Origin: Oceanipulchritudo coccoides
GTDB taxonomy: Bacteria > Verrucomicrobiota > Verrucomicrobiia > Opitutales > Oceanipulchritudinaceae
Length of the DNA stretch: 64,000 nt
NCBI RefSeq assembly: GCF_010500615.1
Contig: NZ_JAAGNX010000003.1
Span: forward strand, 682,001 to 746,000
Direction of reading: 5' to 3'
Part shown: one piece after another, positions 20,603-30,505 of the stretch
Layout: each line of letters opens with the position of its first letter
How positions within the stretch are numbered: the first letter of the stretch is position 1
Translations under genes and position numbers: made by a program
The notes under the pieces: generated by a model
Database searches by the model: none
Seen by the model: the letters and a program-made list of their open reading frames with translations, nothing else
What the model was told of the DNA's origin: nothing

Positions 20603-21817
20603 ATGAAAAAGCCGGCCAAAATCGAGCCCGACGGCAATTCCATGCTATTGCGCGCATCTGCCAAGCGCCTCTTTGAGAGCTTAATGGAACAGACAACCGA
20701 TCGCATCTACATCAAAGATAAAAAAAGCCGTTTCATATCCTGCAGTCAGGCACTCGCTGATATGCACGGGTTTAAGAACCGACACGACCTTGAAGGGATG
20801 ACGGACTTTGATCTCTTCACCAAGGAGCATGCCCAGCAGGCCTACGAGGACGAACAGGAAATCCTAAGGACGGAAAAACCGATCATTAACAAGATTGAGA
20901 AGGAGACTTGGGAGGACAAGCACATCACCTGGGTTTCATCGACCAAGGCCCCGCTTTATCTGAAATCTGGAAAACTCGCAGGCATTATCGGCATTTCGCG
21001 GGATGTCACAAACGAGAAGATCGCTCAGGAAAGACTCGCCAAGAGCGAGCAACGCTTGCGTGAACAAAACGAGGTCATGCGCTCTGATTACGAGAGTGCC
21101 CAGAACGTCCAGAGTGTGATGATCCCGGGTCGGGTTCCCCAAATCAAGCATCTCGAAATTGCCCACCTCTGGAAACCGATGACACTCGTTGGAGGCGATA
21201 TCATCAATTTCCCGCGCAACCCAAGCAACCGCCTGCTCTTCTTTATGGGCGATGTCTGCGGTCATGGCGTGACGGCGGCTTTCTATACGGTCCTGATCAA
21301 ATACCTCACCGCTCATAGTGCTGAAGTGTATAACGATGATCCGCGTGACTTCCTCGACTCCGTCAACAAAGGGATCACCGGTCGAATCAACAACGGCTTC
21401 GTGACAGGACTCGCAGGTCACTTCGAAGCGCGCCGGGAAGACGGTAGCCGCAACCTCATCGTGTCGCATGCGGGACACCGACAAGTGCTTGTCTATCGGA
21501 AGGAAAATTACTCTGTCGAACTGATCGATCTGCCCAACAGCACTGTCATGGGCATCCCCGGCACCACCGCCTCCAAAGCAAACACAATCGATCTTCATAT
21601 TGGTGATCGGTTCTTTGCCTTCACGGATGGAATCATCGAAGCCTCAGACCTTGAGGGGAACGAATTTGGCAACAAGCGCATGATGGACCGTATCAAGGCG
21701 CTCGCAGGAAAGCCGATCCAGGAAACGATCGATACCCTTTATGAAGAGGTTTCTGCATTTACCCAATCACCCAACCAGCAGGATGATATCACCATTCTGG
21801 CCTTTGAATTGACTTAG
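20603..21817 (+). CDS. PAS domain-SpoIIE (PP2C-type) serine phosphatase
   Basis: About 404 residues from the ATG at 20603; upstream in-frame codons lack an ATG. A PAS domain (residues 25-150: [32 protein letters not shown]) is joined by a coiled-coil linker to a SpoIIE phosphatase with the metal-binding aspartates in [27 protein letters not shown] and QQDDITIL. Such proteins dephosphorylate STAS antagonists in partner-switching pathways; the PAS domain provides the signal input. No membrane helix. It stands alone, so its partner must be elsewhere (STAS proteins lie at 45664 and 57681). Confidence 0.9.
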   Translation: MKKPAKIEPDGNSMLLRASAKRLFESLMEQTTDRIYIKDKKSRFISCSQALADMHGFKNRHDLEGMTDFDLFTKEHAQQAYEDEQEILRTEKPIINKIEKETWEDKHITWVSSTKAPLYLKSGKLAGIIGISRDVTNEKIAQERLAKSEQRLREQNEVMRSDYESAQNVQSVMIPGRVPQIKHLEIAHLWKPMTLVGGDIINFPRNPSNRLLFFMGDVCGHGVTAAFYTVLIKYLTAHSAEVYNDDPRDFLDSVNKGITGRINNGFVTGLAGHFEARREDGSRNLIVSHAGHRQVLVYRKENYSVELIDLPNSTVMGIPGTTASKANTIDLHIGDRFFAFTDGIIEASDLEGNEFGNKRMMDRIKALAGKPIQETIDTLYEEVSAFTQSPNQQDDITILAFELT

Positions 21818-21864
21818 CGAAACCGCGTTATCGCTCAGTGCGGCTAACCCTCTGTAAACAAAAC

Positions 21865-21883
21865 AACAGGCCAGAGGCCTGTT
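21865..21883 (-). terminator. Hairpin downstream of tRNA-Cys, candidate terminator
   Basis: A perfect 8-bp stem (AACAGGCC / GGCCTGTT) with a 3-nt loop. Read leftward, the direction of tRNA-Cys transcription, it is followed by GTTTTGTTT, a T-rich but interrupted tract. It could equally end the rightward phosphatase message, although no T run follows on that strand. Confidence 0.45.
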
Positions 21884-21921
21884 ACACATCATGAACCATC
21901 AAAATAATACGCAGTCCCCAC

Positions 21922-21955
21922 TTTTTGTTGTAGACCCCTTTTTTGTTGTAGACCC
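21922..21955. repeat. Two tandem copies of a 16-bp unit (period 18 bp)
   Basis: The unit TTTTTGTTGTAGACCC occurs at 21922-21937 and again at 21940-21955. It lies between the hairpin at 21865 and the palindromes next to tRNA-Cys. Only two copies are present, so it is not an array; its role is unknown. Confidence 0.6.
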
Positions 21956-21956
21956 G

Positions 21957-22005
21957 GGATGGCTTGCCATCCGAAGCTCCGAACAAAGTGAGGAGCGAAG
22001 GATGG
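21957..22005. repeat. Overlapping, mutually exclusive hairpins abutting the tRNA-Cys 3' end
   Basis: GGATGGC-TT-GCCATCC (21957-21972) is a perfect 7-bp hairpin. The same CCATCC also pairs with GGATGG at 22000-22005 in a second hairpin (6 bp, three mismatches, 5 bp, 11-nt loop; 21967-22005). The distal arm includes the CCA end of the tRNA gene. The compound structure looks like a dispersed palindromic element, but copy number cannot be seen from one window. Confidence 0.55.
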
Positions 22006-22076
22006 AGGCGCGGGTCGGAATCGAACCGACGGTAGAGGATTTGCAGTCCACGGCCTTACCACTTGGCTACCGCGCC
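22003..22076 (-). tRNA. tRNA-Cys (anticodon GCA)
   Basis: The minus strand folds as a cloverleaf: acceptor GGCGCGG/CCGCGCC, D arm GCC/GGC with AAGTGGTAA loop, anticodon loop CTGCAAA (GCA), T arm GTCGG-TTCGATT-CCGAC, discriminator T and an encoded CCA. It is 71 nt plus CCA. The second pair of the anticodon stem is a T-T mismatch. The antisense strand gives a spurious protein often annotated at tRNA-Cys genes. Confidence 0.96.
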
Positions 22077-22196
22077 CAAAGAAGATAGGAAAAATCAGCG
22101 ATCTGAGGGAAAGGTCAACGGGAAATTTTAGAAAACCTGCCCTGAAGGCTGACTTTGTCGTTTACTTGAGTGCCATGGATTGGGCACACTCTGGGC

Positions 22197-22982
22197 ATGT
22201 CGGCGACAGTATTTACAATTGCGAATCAAAAGGGCGGTGTGGGGAAGACCACGACCGCCATCAATCTGGCAGCGGGGTTGGCGGACCTGAAAATCCCCAC
22301 CCTGCTCATTGACCTGGATCCGCAGGCCAATGCCACTTCCGGAATGGGGTATGAGAAAAGCCCGGGCGGAAGTGTGTATGGTCCCCTTCACGGTGAGGGT
22401 TCACTGGCTGAGAAAGTCATCGAGACGAAGCGGAAGAACCTCTTCCTGATCCCGTCCGAGGTCGATCTGGCGGCGTTGGAGATTGAACTGGGCCAGCAGG
22501 AAAACTATCTCATCCGGCTCAAGGAAATGCTTGAGCCTCTTCGCAACGAAGGCGAGTTCAAGGCCATCATCCTGGACTGCCCGCCTGCACTCGGGATGAT
22601 CTCAATGAATGCCCTCGCTGCCGCCAATCACCTTTTGATCGCCCTGCAATGCGAGTATCTGGCCCTTGAGGGGCTTGGCCAAATCCTGAAGGTGGTGGAA
22701 CAACTGCGGGAAGCGGAAATCAATCCGGAGCTGGATGTCGGCGGCATCCTGATGACCATGTTCGACGTCCGCACCAATCTCAGCCGTCAGGTCGTGAACG
22801 AGGTGCAGACCCATTTTCCCGAAAAGATTTTCAAGGCAGTCATCCCCCGCTCCATCCGCCTTGGCGAGGCCCCCAGTTACGGGCAGACCATCTATGATTA
22901 CGACGGGCTTTCCGCAAGCGCCCTCGCCTATCGTGAGCTCTCCAAGGAAGTCGCCAAGCGATTTGACCTGAAAAGGAAATAG
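22197..22982 (+). CDS. parA: ParA/Soj-family chromosome-partitioning ATPase
   Basis: 261 residues from the ATG at 22197; a GTG 27 nt upstream is less likely. The deviant Walker [24 protein letters not shown] (Walker A') and ILDCPPALG (Walker B) are those of ParA, as are the C-terminal [14 protein letters not shown] and YDYDGLSA segments. It would pattern chromosome origins with ParB bound at parS. parB is not adjacent here; rnc follows 16 bp later. Confidence 0.94.
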   Translation: MSATVFTIANQKGGVGKTTTAINLAAGLADLKIPTLLIDLDPQANATSGMGYEKSPGGSVYGPLHGEGSLAEKVIETKRKNLFLIPSEVDLAALEIELGQQENYLIRLKEMLEPLRNEGEFKAIILDCPPALGMISMNALAAANHLLIALQCEYLALEGLGQILKVVEQLREAEINPELDVGGILMTMFDVRTNLSRQVVNEVQTHFPEKIFKAVIPRSIRLGEAPSYGQTIYDYDGLSASALAYRELSKEVAKRFDLKRK

Positions 22983-22998
22983 GGACAGGCTCTTTCCA

Positions 22999-23703
22999 AT
23001 GGCTGAAGCACTTGCAGGCGCTACCGCATTGGAAGAGCGGATGAAATACCAGTTCACGGACAAGGACTTGCTCCGCCGCGCGCTGACTCACCCGTCCTAT
23101 GGACAGGAGGATCGTAAAAGTGAGCATAACCAGCGTCTGGAGTTCCTCGGGGATGCCGTTCTGGGACTGGTTGTCGCTGAACGACTCTTTGCGGAATTGC
23201 CCCAGGAGCGGGAAGGTGCCTTGACCCGCTTCCGCTCGATGCTCGTCAAGGGCAACCAGCTCTGTCAACTCGCACGGGAACTGGATCTGGGAAGCTATCT
23301 TCGACTTGGCGATGCGGAGGAAGCACAGGGCGGGCGCGACCGGGATTCCATTCTGGAGGATGCCTTTGAAGCGGTCGTCGGGGCAATTTACCTTGATGGA
23401 GGGCTTGAGGCCACCCGCCAAGTCGCCCGGGAAATTTATGGCGAAATAGAGACTCGTCTTGACCGGCAAACGGAAAGCCACAATCCCAAAGGCCGATTAC
23501 AGGAATTGCTCCAGCCGACTCTGGGCAATGAATCCATTGAGTACCGCTTGGTTGAGGAATCGGGTCCGGATCATCTCAAGCATTTCTCAGTCGAGGTCTG
23601 GATTGAAGGGACCTGCAAAGGTGAAGGATCGGGCCCTTCAAAGAAACTGGCTGAGGCCGCTGCCGCTTTGGATGCCCTCGAAAAAATGCCGGTCCAGAAT
23701 TAA
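22999..23703 (+). CDS. rnc: Ribonuclease III
   Basis: 234 residues. The RNase III signature HNQRLEFLGDAVLGLV and the second catalytic segment LEDAFEAVVGAIYLD supply the four acidic metal ligands. A double-stranded RNA-binding domain follows from about residue 160 (NPKGRLQELLQ ... GSGPSKKLAEAAAA). It processes rRNA precursors and structured mRNAs in the cytoplasm. It lies between parA and mfd on the same strand. Confidence 0.97.
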   Translation: MAEALAGATALEERMKYQFTDKDLLRRALTHPSYGQEDRKSEHNQRLEFLGDAVLGLVVAERLFAELPQEREGALTRFRSMLVKGNQLCQLARELDLGSYLRLGDAEEAQGGRDRDSILEDAFEAVVGAIYLDGGLEATRQVAREIYGEIETRLDRQTESHNPKGRLQELLQPTLGNESIEYRLVEESGPDHLKHFSVEVWIEGTCKGEGSGPSKKLAEAAAALDALEKMPVQN

Positions 23704-23739
23704 CGGGCCCGGACTCCCACACTTTCTCATTTCTGATCG

Positions 23740-26700
23740 ATGAAAGCATTCCGCATCCCGGCCGGCAAAAATGTGGGCCTGTATTCGGGCATTGTTCCAT
23801 CCGCGATGCCACTCGCCCTGGCCGACCGGCTACTTGAGTCGAAGTCTCCGGTTTCCGTCATCCTGTGCCCCAGTGCCACCGAAACCCAGAGCTTGATCGG
23901 AACAGTTCCCCTGTTCACTGGGCTTGAAAAAAAAGCTTCCCGCCAATTTCACTTCGCACTCCTTCCAGCTCCCCCGCCTGTGGAAGATCCAGACGACCCA
24001 CTTCCGGAACGCTTGAGGGAAGAGCTTGAATGCGACCGCCTCACAGCGCTGACAGAACTCTCAAACTTCCTCGATGGAACGGGCAAGAGTGAGCGTCTGG
24101 CCATTTTCACAACACCAGAGGGACTTTTCTCACCGGTTCCCATTCGCGATCAGCTCATACGGCTCGAGGTGCGCTTGCGGGCGGGAAAGGCAGTTGATTT
24201 CAAACAGCTCCGGGAACGGCTGGCCGGAGATATGGATTATGATTCTGAGGCAGTTTGTGAGCGCCCGGGTCAATTCGCCCTCCGTGGGGGCTTGATCGAT
24301 GTATATCCGCTAAACGCAAGCGCACCCGTACGCCTCGACTTTTTCGGGGATGAGCTGGAATCAATCCGCAGCTTTGATCCAACGACACAACGATCCCTTG
24401 AAAAGCTGGAGGAGGTAACCATCGCCGCCCGCTCGGTTGGGGAAAGCCATACCTCGGAGCAGGCCCTGTTTGATTACTTCGGGAAATCGGTCCAATGGAT
24501 TCTTTTGGAACCGGCCCGACTGGTTGAATCCGCGCCACAGAAGTTTTCCGTCTTCGAGCGGATTCGCGACCAACGGGCCACACTTGCCTCGCTGATCGAT
24601 TTTCGTCATGACAAATCCGATACATGGATCGGCCTGCAGGAGCTGGAGACGGATCCACAATGTATCGATACGGCCACGACATTTACAACGCTTCCGTTTG
24701 AGTCGCTTGAACCCTACCGGCCACAACCCCTTGAGTCCACACTCGGACTGGAGCATCTCGAGGAGGAAACCCGGGCCCGGAAGGAGTTTTATTCACGTCT
24801 GCAGGAATGGCAGTCCGGGGACGGTGCCCGGATTATCGGACTCGCTTCTTCGGAAGGTAAAGTCCGTGAAATCCAAACCCTCCTCGGGCAGATGGATCAC
24901 GCTTCCCTGAATGTCCAATTTCTTCCCGGGGATATTCCGGAGGGCTTCCTCATCCGGGGAGAAGCAAAGGATTCATTCCGCTGGATGGACAGGCCGAAAG
25001 GCAGCCCACTGGTAGTCGTCTCCGAAAGGGAATGGCTGGGGAGACATATTTCGAGGAAGCAGATCCACCGGCAGAGGCTCCTCCCGCACCGGACACGCGT
25101 CGATTCACTTCTCGATTTTGCCGACCTCGCCGACGGGGATTACCTTGTTCACCTGTCCCATGGCATATGCCGATACAGGGGACTGTCAAAGATGGAGGTT
25201 CGCGGCCGTGAAGAAGAGGTCATTTCAATTGAGTTCGCTGAAAATGTCACCTTGCACGTCCCGCTACACGACGCCCACCTGCTGACCCGTTACGTCGGCC
25301 TGACTCGATCCAACCCCAAACTGGGCAAGCTGGGGAGCAACCTCTGGGACAAGACCCGCGCCGCCGCGGAAAAAGCAACCATCGACTTTGCCTCGGACAT
25401 GCTGCAGCTGCAGGCAACCCGCGCCCATGGACCGGGTAACGCCTTCAATCCGGATACCGACTGGCAACGCGCCTTCGAAAACGCGTTTCCCTACAAGGAA
25501 ACAGAGGATCAGGCACAGGCCATTGAGGATACCAAGCTCGATATGGAACTGGCCAAGCCCATGGATCGACTGGTCTGCGGGGATGTTGGTTTTGGAAAGA
25601 CTGAAGTGGCTATCCGGGCGGCCTTCAAGGCGGTGATGGATGGATACCAAGTCGCCATCATGGTACCCACGACAGTCCTTGCACAGCAACATTTCGAAAC
25701 CTTCCGTGAGCGCTTTGCCGCCTACCCCATTTCAGTCGAGATGCTCAGCCGGTTCCGCAATGCCGCCCAACAAAAGGCGATTATTTCGGAAACGGCTAAT
25801 GGGAAGATCGATCTCGTTGTCGGAACCCATCGCCTCCTGAGCAAGGATGTGCGATTTGCCAATCTTGGTCTTCTTGTCATCGACGAGGAGCACCGCTTCG
25901 GCGTTCGGCACAAGGAACGGCTGAAGCAATTCAAAACCGAAGTCGATGTGCTTTCAATGAGCGCCACACCCATTCCAAGGACACTCTACCTCGCCTTGAT
26001 GGGGGCACGTGACCTGAGTGTCATCGAGACTCCGCCAGCCGACCGCCTGCCTATCGAGACACTCGTCCGCACTTACGACCCCGATCTCGTCAAGCGGGCC
26101 ATCACCCGTGAGCTGGACCGGGGTGGCCAGGTCTTTTACCTGCACAACCGCGTCCAGACAATTGACTCCGTCGCCGCCCAGCTCAATGACCTTGTTCCGG
26201 GCGCTAAAATTGAAGTTGGCCACGGGCAAATGTCGGAATTGCAACTGGAGCGTGTGATGACCCAGTTTGTTGCCGGAAAAACCGACATTCTGGTCTGTAC
26301 GACGATTATCGAAAACGGCCTCGATATCCCGAATTGCAACACGATCATCATCGAGGGGGCTGACCGCTTTGGATTATCCCAGCTCTACCAATTGCGCGGG
26401 CGCGTGGGGCGCTTCAAGCGGCAGGCCTACGCCTACCTCCTTCTTCACCGTCACGCACAGATGCTCGATCTGGCCCGCAAGCGCCTTTCAGCCATGCGCC
26501 AGCATAACCAGCTCGGGGCGGGATTTCGTATCGCCATGCGCGATCTGGAGCTCCGCGGGGCTGGAAACCTCCTGGGCCACCAGCAAAGCGGCCATATTGC
26601 CGGAGTCGGTTTTGACCTCTATTGCCAGTTGCTCCGGCAAAGTATCCAGCGCTTGAAAGGCGAAGAGGTCGCTGCCCGCATCCGCGCCAATGTCGCCCTC

Positions 26701-27183
26701 GACTTTATTTTGGAGGGACGATCCGGGGAGGCCTCTGCGCGCCGGTCCGAGACCGGATTTGGCGCACTTGTGGAGGAGGAAATCGCTGCTACCCGCATTG
26801 ATCCGGTCTCCGCTTACCTGCCGGGTGAATACCTTCCGGAGACCCGGTTACGGATCGATTTCTACCGCCAGCTGGCAATGGCGGGCTCTCTGGAAACGGT
26901 TGATGAGATCGGCGAGGCATTACAGGACCGCTTTGGCAAGCATCCTCGACCGGTCAAACGCCTCCTGACGGTTTCCCGGATCCGCGTCCGCGCGGAAATG
27001 GCGCAGATCCGGTCAGTGGAAACGGAAGGCAATCGGCTGAAGTGCCTCCCAGCCCACGCCAGGAGTGGCCAGTACATCAAATTATCCGGTAGATTTCCCC
27101 GCTTGACCGGCAATACCGCAGACCTAAGGTTACGCGATATTGAACAATTCCTGACACGCCAGTGTCACAACACTAAACCATGA
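23740..27183 (+). CDS. mfd: Transcription-repair coupling factor Mfd
   Basis: 1147 residues. A UvrB-like N-terminal region is followed by the CarD-like RNA polymerase interaction domain near residue 465 (ADGDYLVHLSHGICRYRGL), the helicase with Walker A GDVGFGKTE near 612 and VIDEEHRFG near 714, the TRG motif (GAGNLLGHQQSG) and the C-terminal TRCF domain (LPGEYLPETRLRIDFYRQL). It removes stalled RNA polymerase at lesions and recruits UvrA. The last codon overlaps the start of the following isomerase gene as ATGA. Confidence 0.97.
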   Translation: MKAFRIPAGKNVGLYSGIVPSAMPLALADRLLESKSPVSVILCPSATETQSLIGTVPLFTGLEKKASRQFHFALLPAPPPVEDPDDPLPERLREELECDRLTALTELSNFLDGTGKSERLAIFTTPEGLFSPVPIRDQLIRLEVRLRAGKAVDFKQLRERLAGDMDYDSEAVCERPGQFALRGGLIDVYPLNASAPVRLDFFGDELESIRSFDPTTQRSLEKLEEVTIAARSVGESHTSEQALFDYFGKSVQWILLEPARLVESAPQKFSVFERIRDQRATLASLIDFRHDKSDTWIGLQELETDPQCIDTATTFTTLPFESLEPYRPQPLESTLGLEHLEEETRARKEFYSRLQEWQSGDGARIIGLASSEGKVREIQTLLGQMDHASLNVQFLPGDIPEGFLIRGEAKDSFRWMDRPKGSPLVVVSEREWLGRHISRKQIHRQRLLPHRTRVDSLLDFADLADGDYLVHLSHGICRYRGLSKMEVRGREEEVISIEFAENVTLHVPLHDAHLLTRYVGLTRSNPKLGKLGSNLWDKTRAAAEKATIDFASDMLQLQATRAHGPGNAFNPDTDWQRAFENAFPYKETEDQAQAIEDTKLDMELAKPMDRLVCGDVGFGKTEVAIRAAFKAVMDGYQVAIMVPTTVLAQQHFETFRERFAAYPISVEMLSRFRNAAQQKAIISETANGKIDLVVGTHRLLSKDVRFANLGLLVIDEEHRFGVRHKERLKQFKTEVDVLSMSATPIPRTLYLALMGARDLSVIETPPADRLPIETLVRTYDPDLVKRAITRELDRGGQVFYLHNRVQTIDSVAAQLNDLVPGAKIEVGHGQMSELQLERVMTQFVAGKTDILVCTTIIENGLDIPNCNTIIIEGADRFGLSQLYQLRGRVGRFKRQAYAYLLLHRHAQMLDLARKRLSAMRQHNQLGAGFRIAMRDLELRGAGNLLGHQQSGHIAGVGFDLYCQLLRQSIQRLKGEEVAARIRANVALDFILEGRSGEASARRSETGFGALVEEEIAATRIDPVSAYLPGEYLPETRLRIDFYRQLAMAGSLETVDEIGEALQDRFGKHPRPVKRLLTVSRIRVRAEMAQIRSVETEGNRLKCLPAHARSGQYIKLSGRFPRLTGNTADLRLRDIEQFLTRQCHNTKP

Positions 27184-28172
27184 GATCTACACTGCTCACA
27201 CGACTTTCCTTATTCTGCCTGGCTTTGATACCAGTCGGCTCCCTCATTTCCCAGACTGCCCATAATGTCTGGGATCCTCCCTTTAAGCAAGGGATCGCCG
27301 CGGAAGTCGAAAACACCATCATCACATTTGAGGAACTGCGCCGGGAAATGGCTCCGCTGATCCCCAGAATACGTGAATCCTCACGCTCACGGGCGGAATT
27401 CACCACCAGAATGGAAGAACTGTACTTTGAGGTCCTGCAAAACCTCATCGACCGCGTCCTCATTGTCGAGGAGTTCAAGGACAAGGAATTTAATATCCCT
27501 CAGACCTACGTCGAGAACGAGTACGACAGAATCCTCATCGAGGATTTCGAGAATGACCGTTCCCGCTTCCTCGAATACCTCCAAAGCCAAGGCAAGAATG
27601 TGCGGGAATTTCGCAATGACCTGCGCGAGCGCATTGTCGTGAGCATCATGCGAGCCGAAAAAAGAAAATCACAGTCACAGATTTCCCCTGAGCGCATCGA
27701 GCAATTCTACAACGAAAACAAGATCAATTTCTACGAAGAGGAAGCCGTCAAGTTGCGCATTATCATGTTGCGCCCGCTGGCGGATGAAAACCCGGATCAG
27801 ATGCGGCAAACGATCGAAAACATCTATGCTGAGCTGAATGATGGGGCGGATTTCTCCGAAGTTGCCCAGAAGTACAGTCAGGACTCACGCCGGGAGCGCG
27901 GTGGGGACTGGGGCTGGATTCAGAGACCCGACCTGAAGGATGAGCTCAGTGCGGTAGCCTTCCAATTGGACAAGAATGCCTACAGCAATCCGGTCAAACT
28001 TGGAGACCAGACCTTCATTCTCTTTGCTGAGGATAAGCGCGACGAGGGTATCCAACCAATAAATGAGGTGCGTGACCGCATTGAGGAGATCCTTGCCAGC
28101 CAACTCGCTCGCCAAGCCCAGGAACAGTGGCTTGAGCGCCTGCGCCGGGAAGCTTACATCCGTTATTATTAA
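27180..28172 (+). CDS. SurA-like periplasmic peptidyl-prolyl isomerase
   Basis: 330 residues. A signal peptide (TRLSLFCLALIPVGSLISQ) precedes a SurA_N-type helical chaperone region (VENTIITFEELRREM, LYFEVLQNLIDRVLIVEEF) and one parvulin domain from about residue 190 (LRIIMLRP ... DFSEVAQKYSQDSRRERGGDWGW). SurA of E. coli has two parvulin domains; a single active-type one is common outside Proteobacteria. It probably helps fold outer-membrane proteins. Coupled to mfd by a 4-nt overlap. Confidence 0.88.
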   Translation: MRSTLLTRLSLFCLALIPVGSLISQTAHNVWDPPFKQGIAAEVENTIITFEELRREMAPLIPRIRESSRSRAEFTTRMEELYFEVLQNLIDRVLIVEEFKDKEFNIPQTYVENEYDRILIEDFENDRSRFLEYLQSQGKNVREFRNDLRERIVVSIMRAEKRKSQSQISPERIEQFYNENKINFYEEEAVKLRIIMLRPLADENPDQMRQTIENIYAELNDGADFSEVAQKYSQDSRRERGGDWGWIQRPDLKDELSAVAFQLDKNAYSNPVKLGDQTFILFAEDKRDEGIQPINEVRDRIEEILASQLARQAQEQWLERLRREAYIRYY

Positions 28173-28252
28173 TTTCGGAGGCAGGTCCTTGGGCAGCAAT
28201 CCCGTAAACGCTGCAGGCTACCCTGATGGGAAGCTCCACCAACCGGAATTCC

Positions 28253-30505
28253 CTATCTCCCCTTGAGGGTTTCCCTGACAATCGAACAGACCTGTTCCAA
28301 TTGTTCAGCCGTCAGGCTGGATCCACTCGGCAGGGAAAGAAATCGGCGATGGATATTATTACTGGCTTTGATGCCGAAGTAACGTAAATCCTGGTTCAGC
28401 GATTGTTGATGCATCGGCTTCCACATGGGAGAGGCTTCAATTCGATGCGTGCGAAGATCGGCAACAATTTCTTCAGCGTGGCCGCTACTGTTCACGCCGA
28501 GGCAGCTCAACCAGTAGTTGTTCCGACCATAATCCGGCTCGGGCATCATGGTGACCTCCGGCATTCCTGAAAAGGCCTCCTTGTATTTTTGGAATAGTCC
28601 CGCCTTGCGGGCAAGGCGCTGATCGAGTGTCTCAAGCTGTCCAAGACCAATGGCCGCGGATATGTTGGAAAGTTTGTAATTATAACCCAGTGTATTGTGT
28701 TCGTAACCGATCTGTCCGGCGACCTTACCTTGGTTGGCCCAACTGCGAGCTGCTTGCCGCCGTTGAGGATCCTTGATGTAAAGTGCCCCTCCTCCGCTCG
28801 TAGTGAGGACTTTGTTGCCGTTGAATGAGAAAGCTGCAGCCGCCCCGAATGAACCAACCGATTGATCCCCAATCCGGCTCCCAAAGGCACCGGCACAATC
28901 CTCGAGAACGGGAACCCCTTCTTCGTCGGCGATTTCCATCAACTCCTTCATGGGAGCCGGCAAGCCAAAGGCATGGACAACCACCATGGCCCTGACCGTA
29001 CGCCCCTCCGCTTTCAAGGTGCGGATGGCTTCGCGGGCTGAGTCTGGATCAATTGCCCAGTTGTCCTCACTCACATCCACCAGAACAGGTTCAGCTCCTA
29101 GGTAGCGCACAGGATTCACCGAGGCGATAAAGGTCAAATCCGGGCATATGACACAATCCCCCGGGCCGACACCCAAGGCTCGAAGCCCCAAATGAATTGC
29201 TGCCGTCCCGCTGTTCAAGGCGTGCAGCTCAGACAGCTGCAGGTAACTGGCTAACTTCTCCTCAAACTCGTTCACCTGCGGACCCACCGGAGCAATAAAA
29301 TTACTATCCAAGGCCTTGATGACATTGAGTCGTTCGGCTTCGGTAAGTTCTGGCGGGCTCAGAAATATATCGAATGGCATTATGGAAACAGCTGAGGAAG
29401 ATTGGGAAAGGGAATTGTCATCCCCCGCTCCCTTAACTGTCGAGACAGAACGACCTAATTGTGAATTTTTACGCAACCCGTAAGTCCAGGCAACCACGGC
29501 CAGCCAGACCCAAAGCAGGACACAAAGCTTGGCCCACAGGGGACCCCCCGTCCAGTAAAGCCCCACTCCAACCAGTGCTAAGAGCCCGTAAAAGACACTG
29601 GTAAACTGGTGTCCGGCATCCCTCGTGCCAAAAGTCCCGGCCAATATCTGGTAAACATGCGACCGATGGGCGTTGAATATAGACTCCCGGTGAATGACCC
29701 TTCGTCCAAAGGTCATTGAGGCATCGGCAATAAACGGCCAGACAAAGAACACGGAGGCCTCGAGGGCACGGTCAAACGGTAGCCCTACTGCTGTCGCACC
29801 AAAGGGAATCGCAGCAAAGTAGAACCCGAGAAAGGTGCTGCCGACGTCTCCCATGAAGATACTGGCTGGAGCCCAATTGAGAACAAGGAAACCCACCAGG
29901 CCTCCCAGAATGCCGAGCATAACCAGCTGTTGGACACCTGATGCCTGTGAAACCGCAGGATCAAAAAACCAGATACTGAGCCAACCACCGAGGGCGACAA
30001 TCCCCTGAATGGCGGAAATACCGTCAATCCCATCCATGAAATTGTAGGAATTAGTGAGGCCGGTAATCCAGATAAAGAGCAGTAATGCGACAATCGGGAC
30101 CGGAAGCAAAGTCCCTAGTAATGGCAACGGTGCCCCAACCCAGGCATTTCGCAGAAGTAGCATCAGGAGGATCGCGCAAACTCCATGACCGGCAAACCGT
30201 ATCAAACGGGACAAATCAAAACAATCATCGAAGAACGACAACAGAGCCACGAGGACAGCCGGCAGGAGCATGCCCAGCCAGTAGACTGAATATCCCATGT
30301 TCCGGATCCCCACAAGCAGGAGAGTCACGACCAGGACCGGGAGGAGCAGGCCAATCCCACCAATGCGAGGCGTGGGCACATTGTGAAAACTGCGTTCGTT
30401 GGGCTGGTCAAATAGCTTGAATTTGCGGGCGTAGCCACGGGCCAACCAAACCCCCAAGGCCCCAAGGGCGACGGCAACAATAAACCATGTAAAATAGAAA
30501 TTCAT
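28253..30505 (-). CDS. Fusion of a WecA/MraY-type undecaprenyl-phosphate glycosyl-1-phosphate transferase with a DegT/DnrJ sugar aminotransferase
   Basis: 750 residues in one frame. Residues 1-345 form a polytopic membrane enzyme with FFDDCFDL, NSYNFMDGIDG, MGDVGSTFLGF and the HRSHVYQ loop of the WecA/TagO/MraY group, which puts a sugar-1-phosphate on undecaprenyl phosphate. A Ser-rich linker leads to a complete DegT-type PLP aminotransferase from Met376, with SGTAAIHLGLRALG, LEDCAGAFGS and the PLP lysine in FSFNGNK (Lys565). Such transferases make 4-amino or 3-amino nucleotide sugars. The two may act in one glycan or glycoprotein route. No other glycan genes are adjacent. Internal initiation at Met376 is possible. 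Confidence 0.9.
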   Translation of the reverse strand: MNFYFTWFIVAVALGALGVWLARGYARKFKLFDQPNERSFHNVPTPRIGGIGLLLPVLVVTLLLVGIRNMGYSVYWLGMLLPAVLVALLSFFDDCFDLSRLIRFAGHGVCAILLMLLLRNAWVGAPLPLLGTLLPVPIVALLLFIWITGLTNSYNFMDGIDGISAIQGIVALGGWLSIWFFDPAVSQASGVQQLVMLGILGGLVGFLVLNWAPASIFMGDVGSTFLGFYFAAIPFGATAVGLPFDRALEASVFFVWPFIADASMTFGRRVIHRESIFNAHRSHVYQILAGTFGTRDAGHQFTSVFYGLLALVGVGLYWTGGPLWAKLCVLLWVWLAVVAWTYGLRKNSQLGRSVSTVKGAGDDNSLSQSSSAVSIMPFDIFLSPPELTEAERLNVIKALDSNFIAPVGPQVNEFEEKLASYLQLSELHALNSGTAAIHLGLRALGVGPGDCVICPDLTFIASVNPVRYLGAEPVLVDVSEDNWAIDPDSAREAIRTLKAEGRTVRAMVVVHAFGLPAPMKELMEIADEEGVPVLEDCAGAFGSRIGDQSVGSFGAAAAFSFNGNKVLTTSGGGALYIKDPQRRQAARSWANQGKVAGQIGYEHNTLGYNYKLSNISAAIGLGQLETLDQRLARKAGLFQKYKEAFSGMPEVTMMPEPDYGRNNYWLSCLGVNSSGHAEEIVADLRTHRIEASPMWKPMHQQSLNQDLRYFGIKASNNIHRRFLSLPSGSSLTAEQLEQVCSIVRETLKGR

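Noticed and set aside
21922-21955. Possible CRISPR or attachment site at the 16-bp tandem repeat near a tRNA gene
   Set aside because: Only two copies with a 2-bp spacer, no integrase or cas genes, and no tRNA-end duplication.
21891-22088. 65-residue rightward open frame ending in a VGIEPTVEDLQSTALPLGYRA-like peptide
   Set aside because: It is the antisense of tRNA-Cys plus flanking repeats, a well-known annotation artefact.
28253-29380. Aminotransferase as a separate gene starting at the internal ATG (Met376)
   Set aside because: The frame is continuous with the membrane domain and no ribosome-binding site is evident; a fused protein is more likely, though internal initiation is not excluded.
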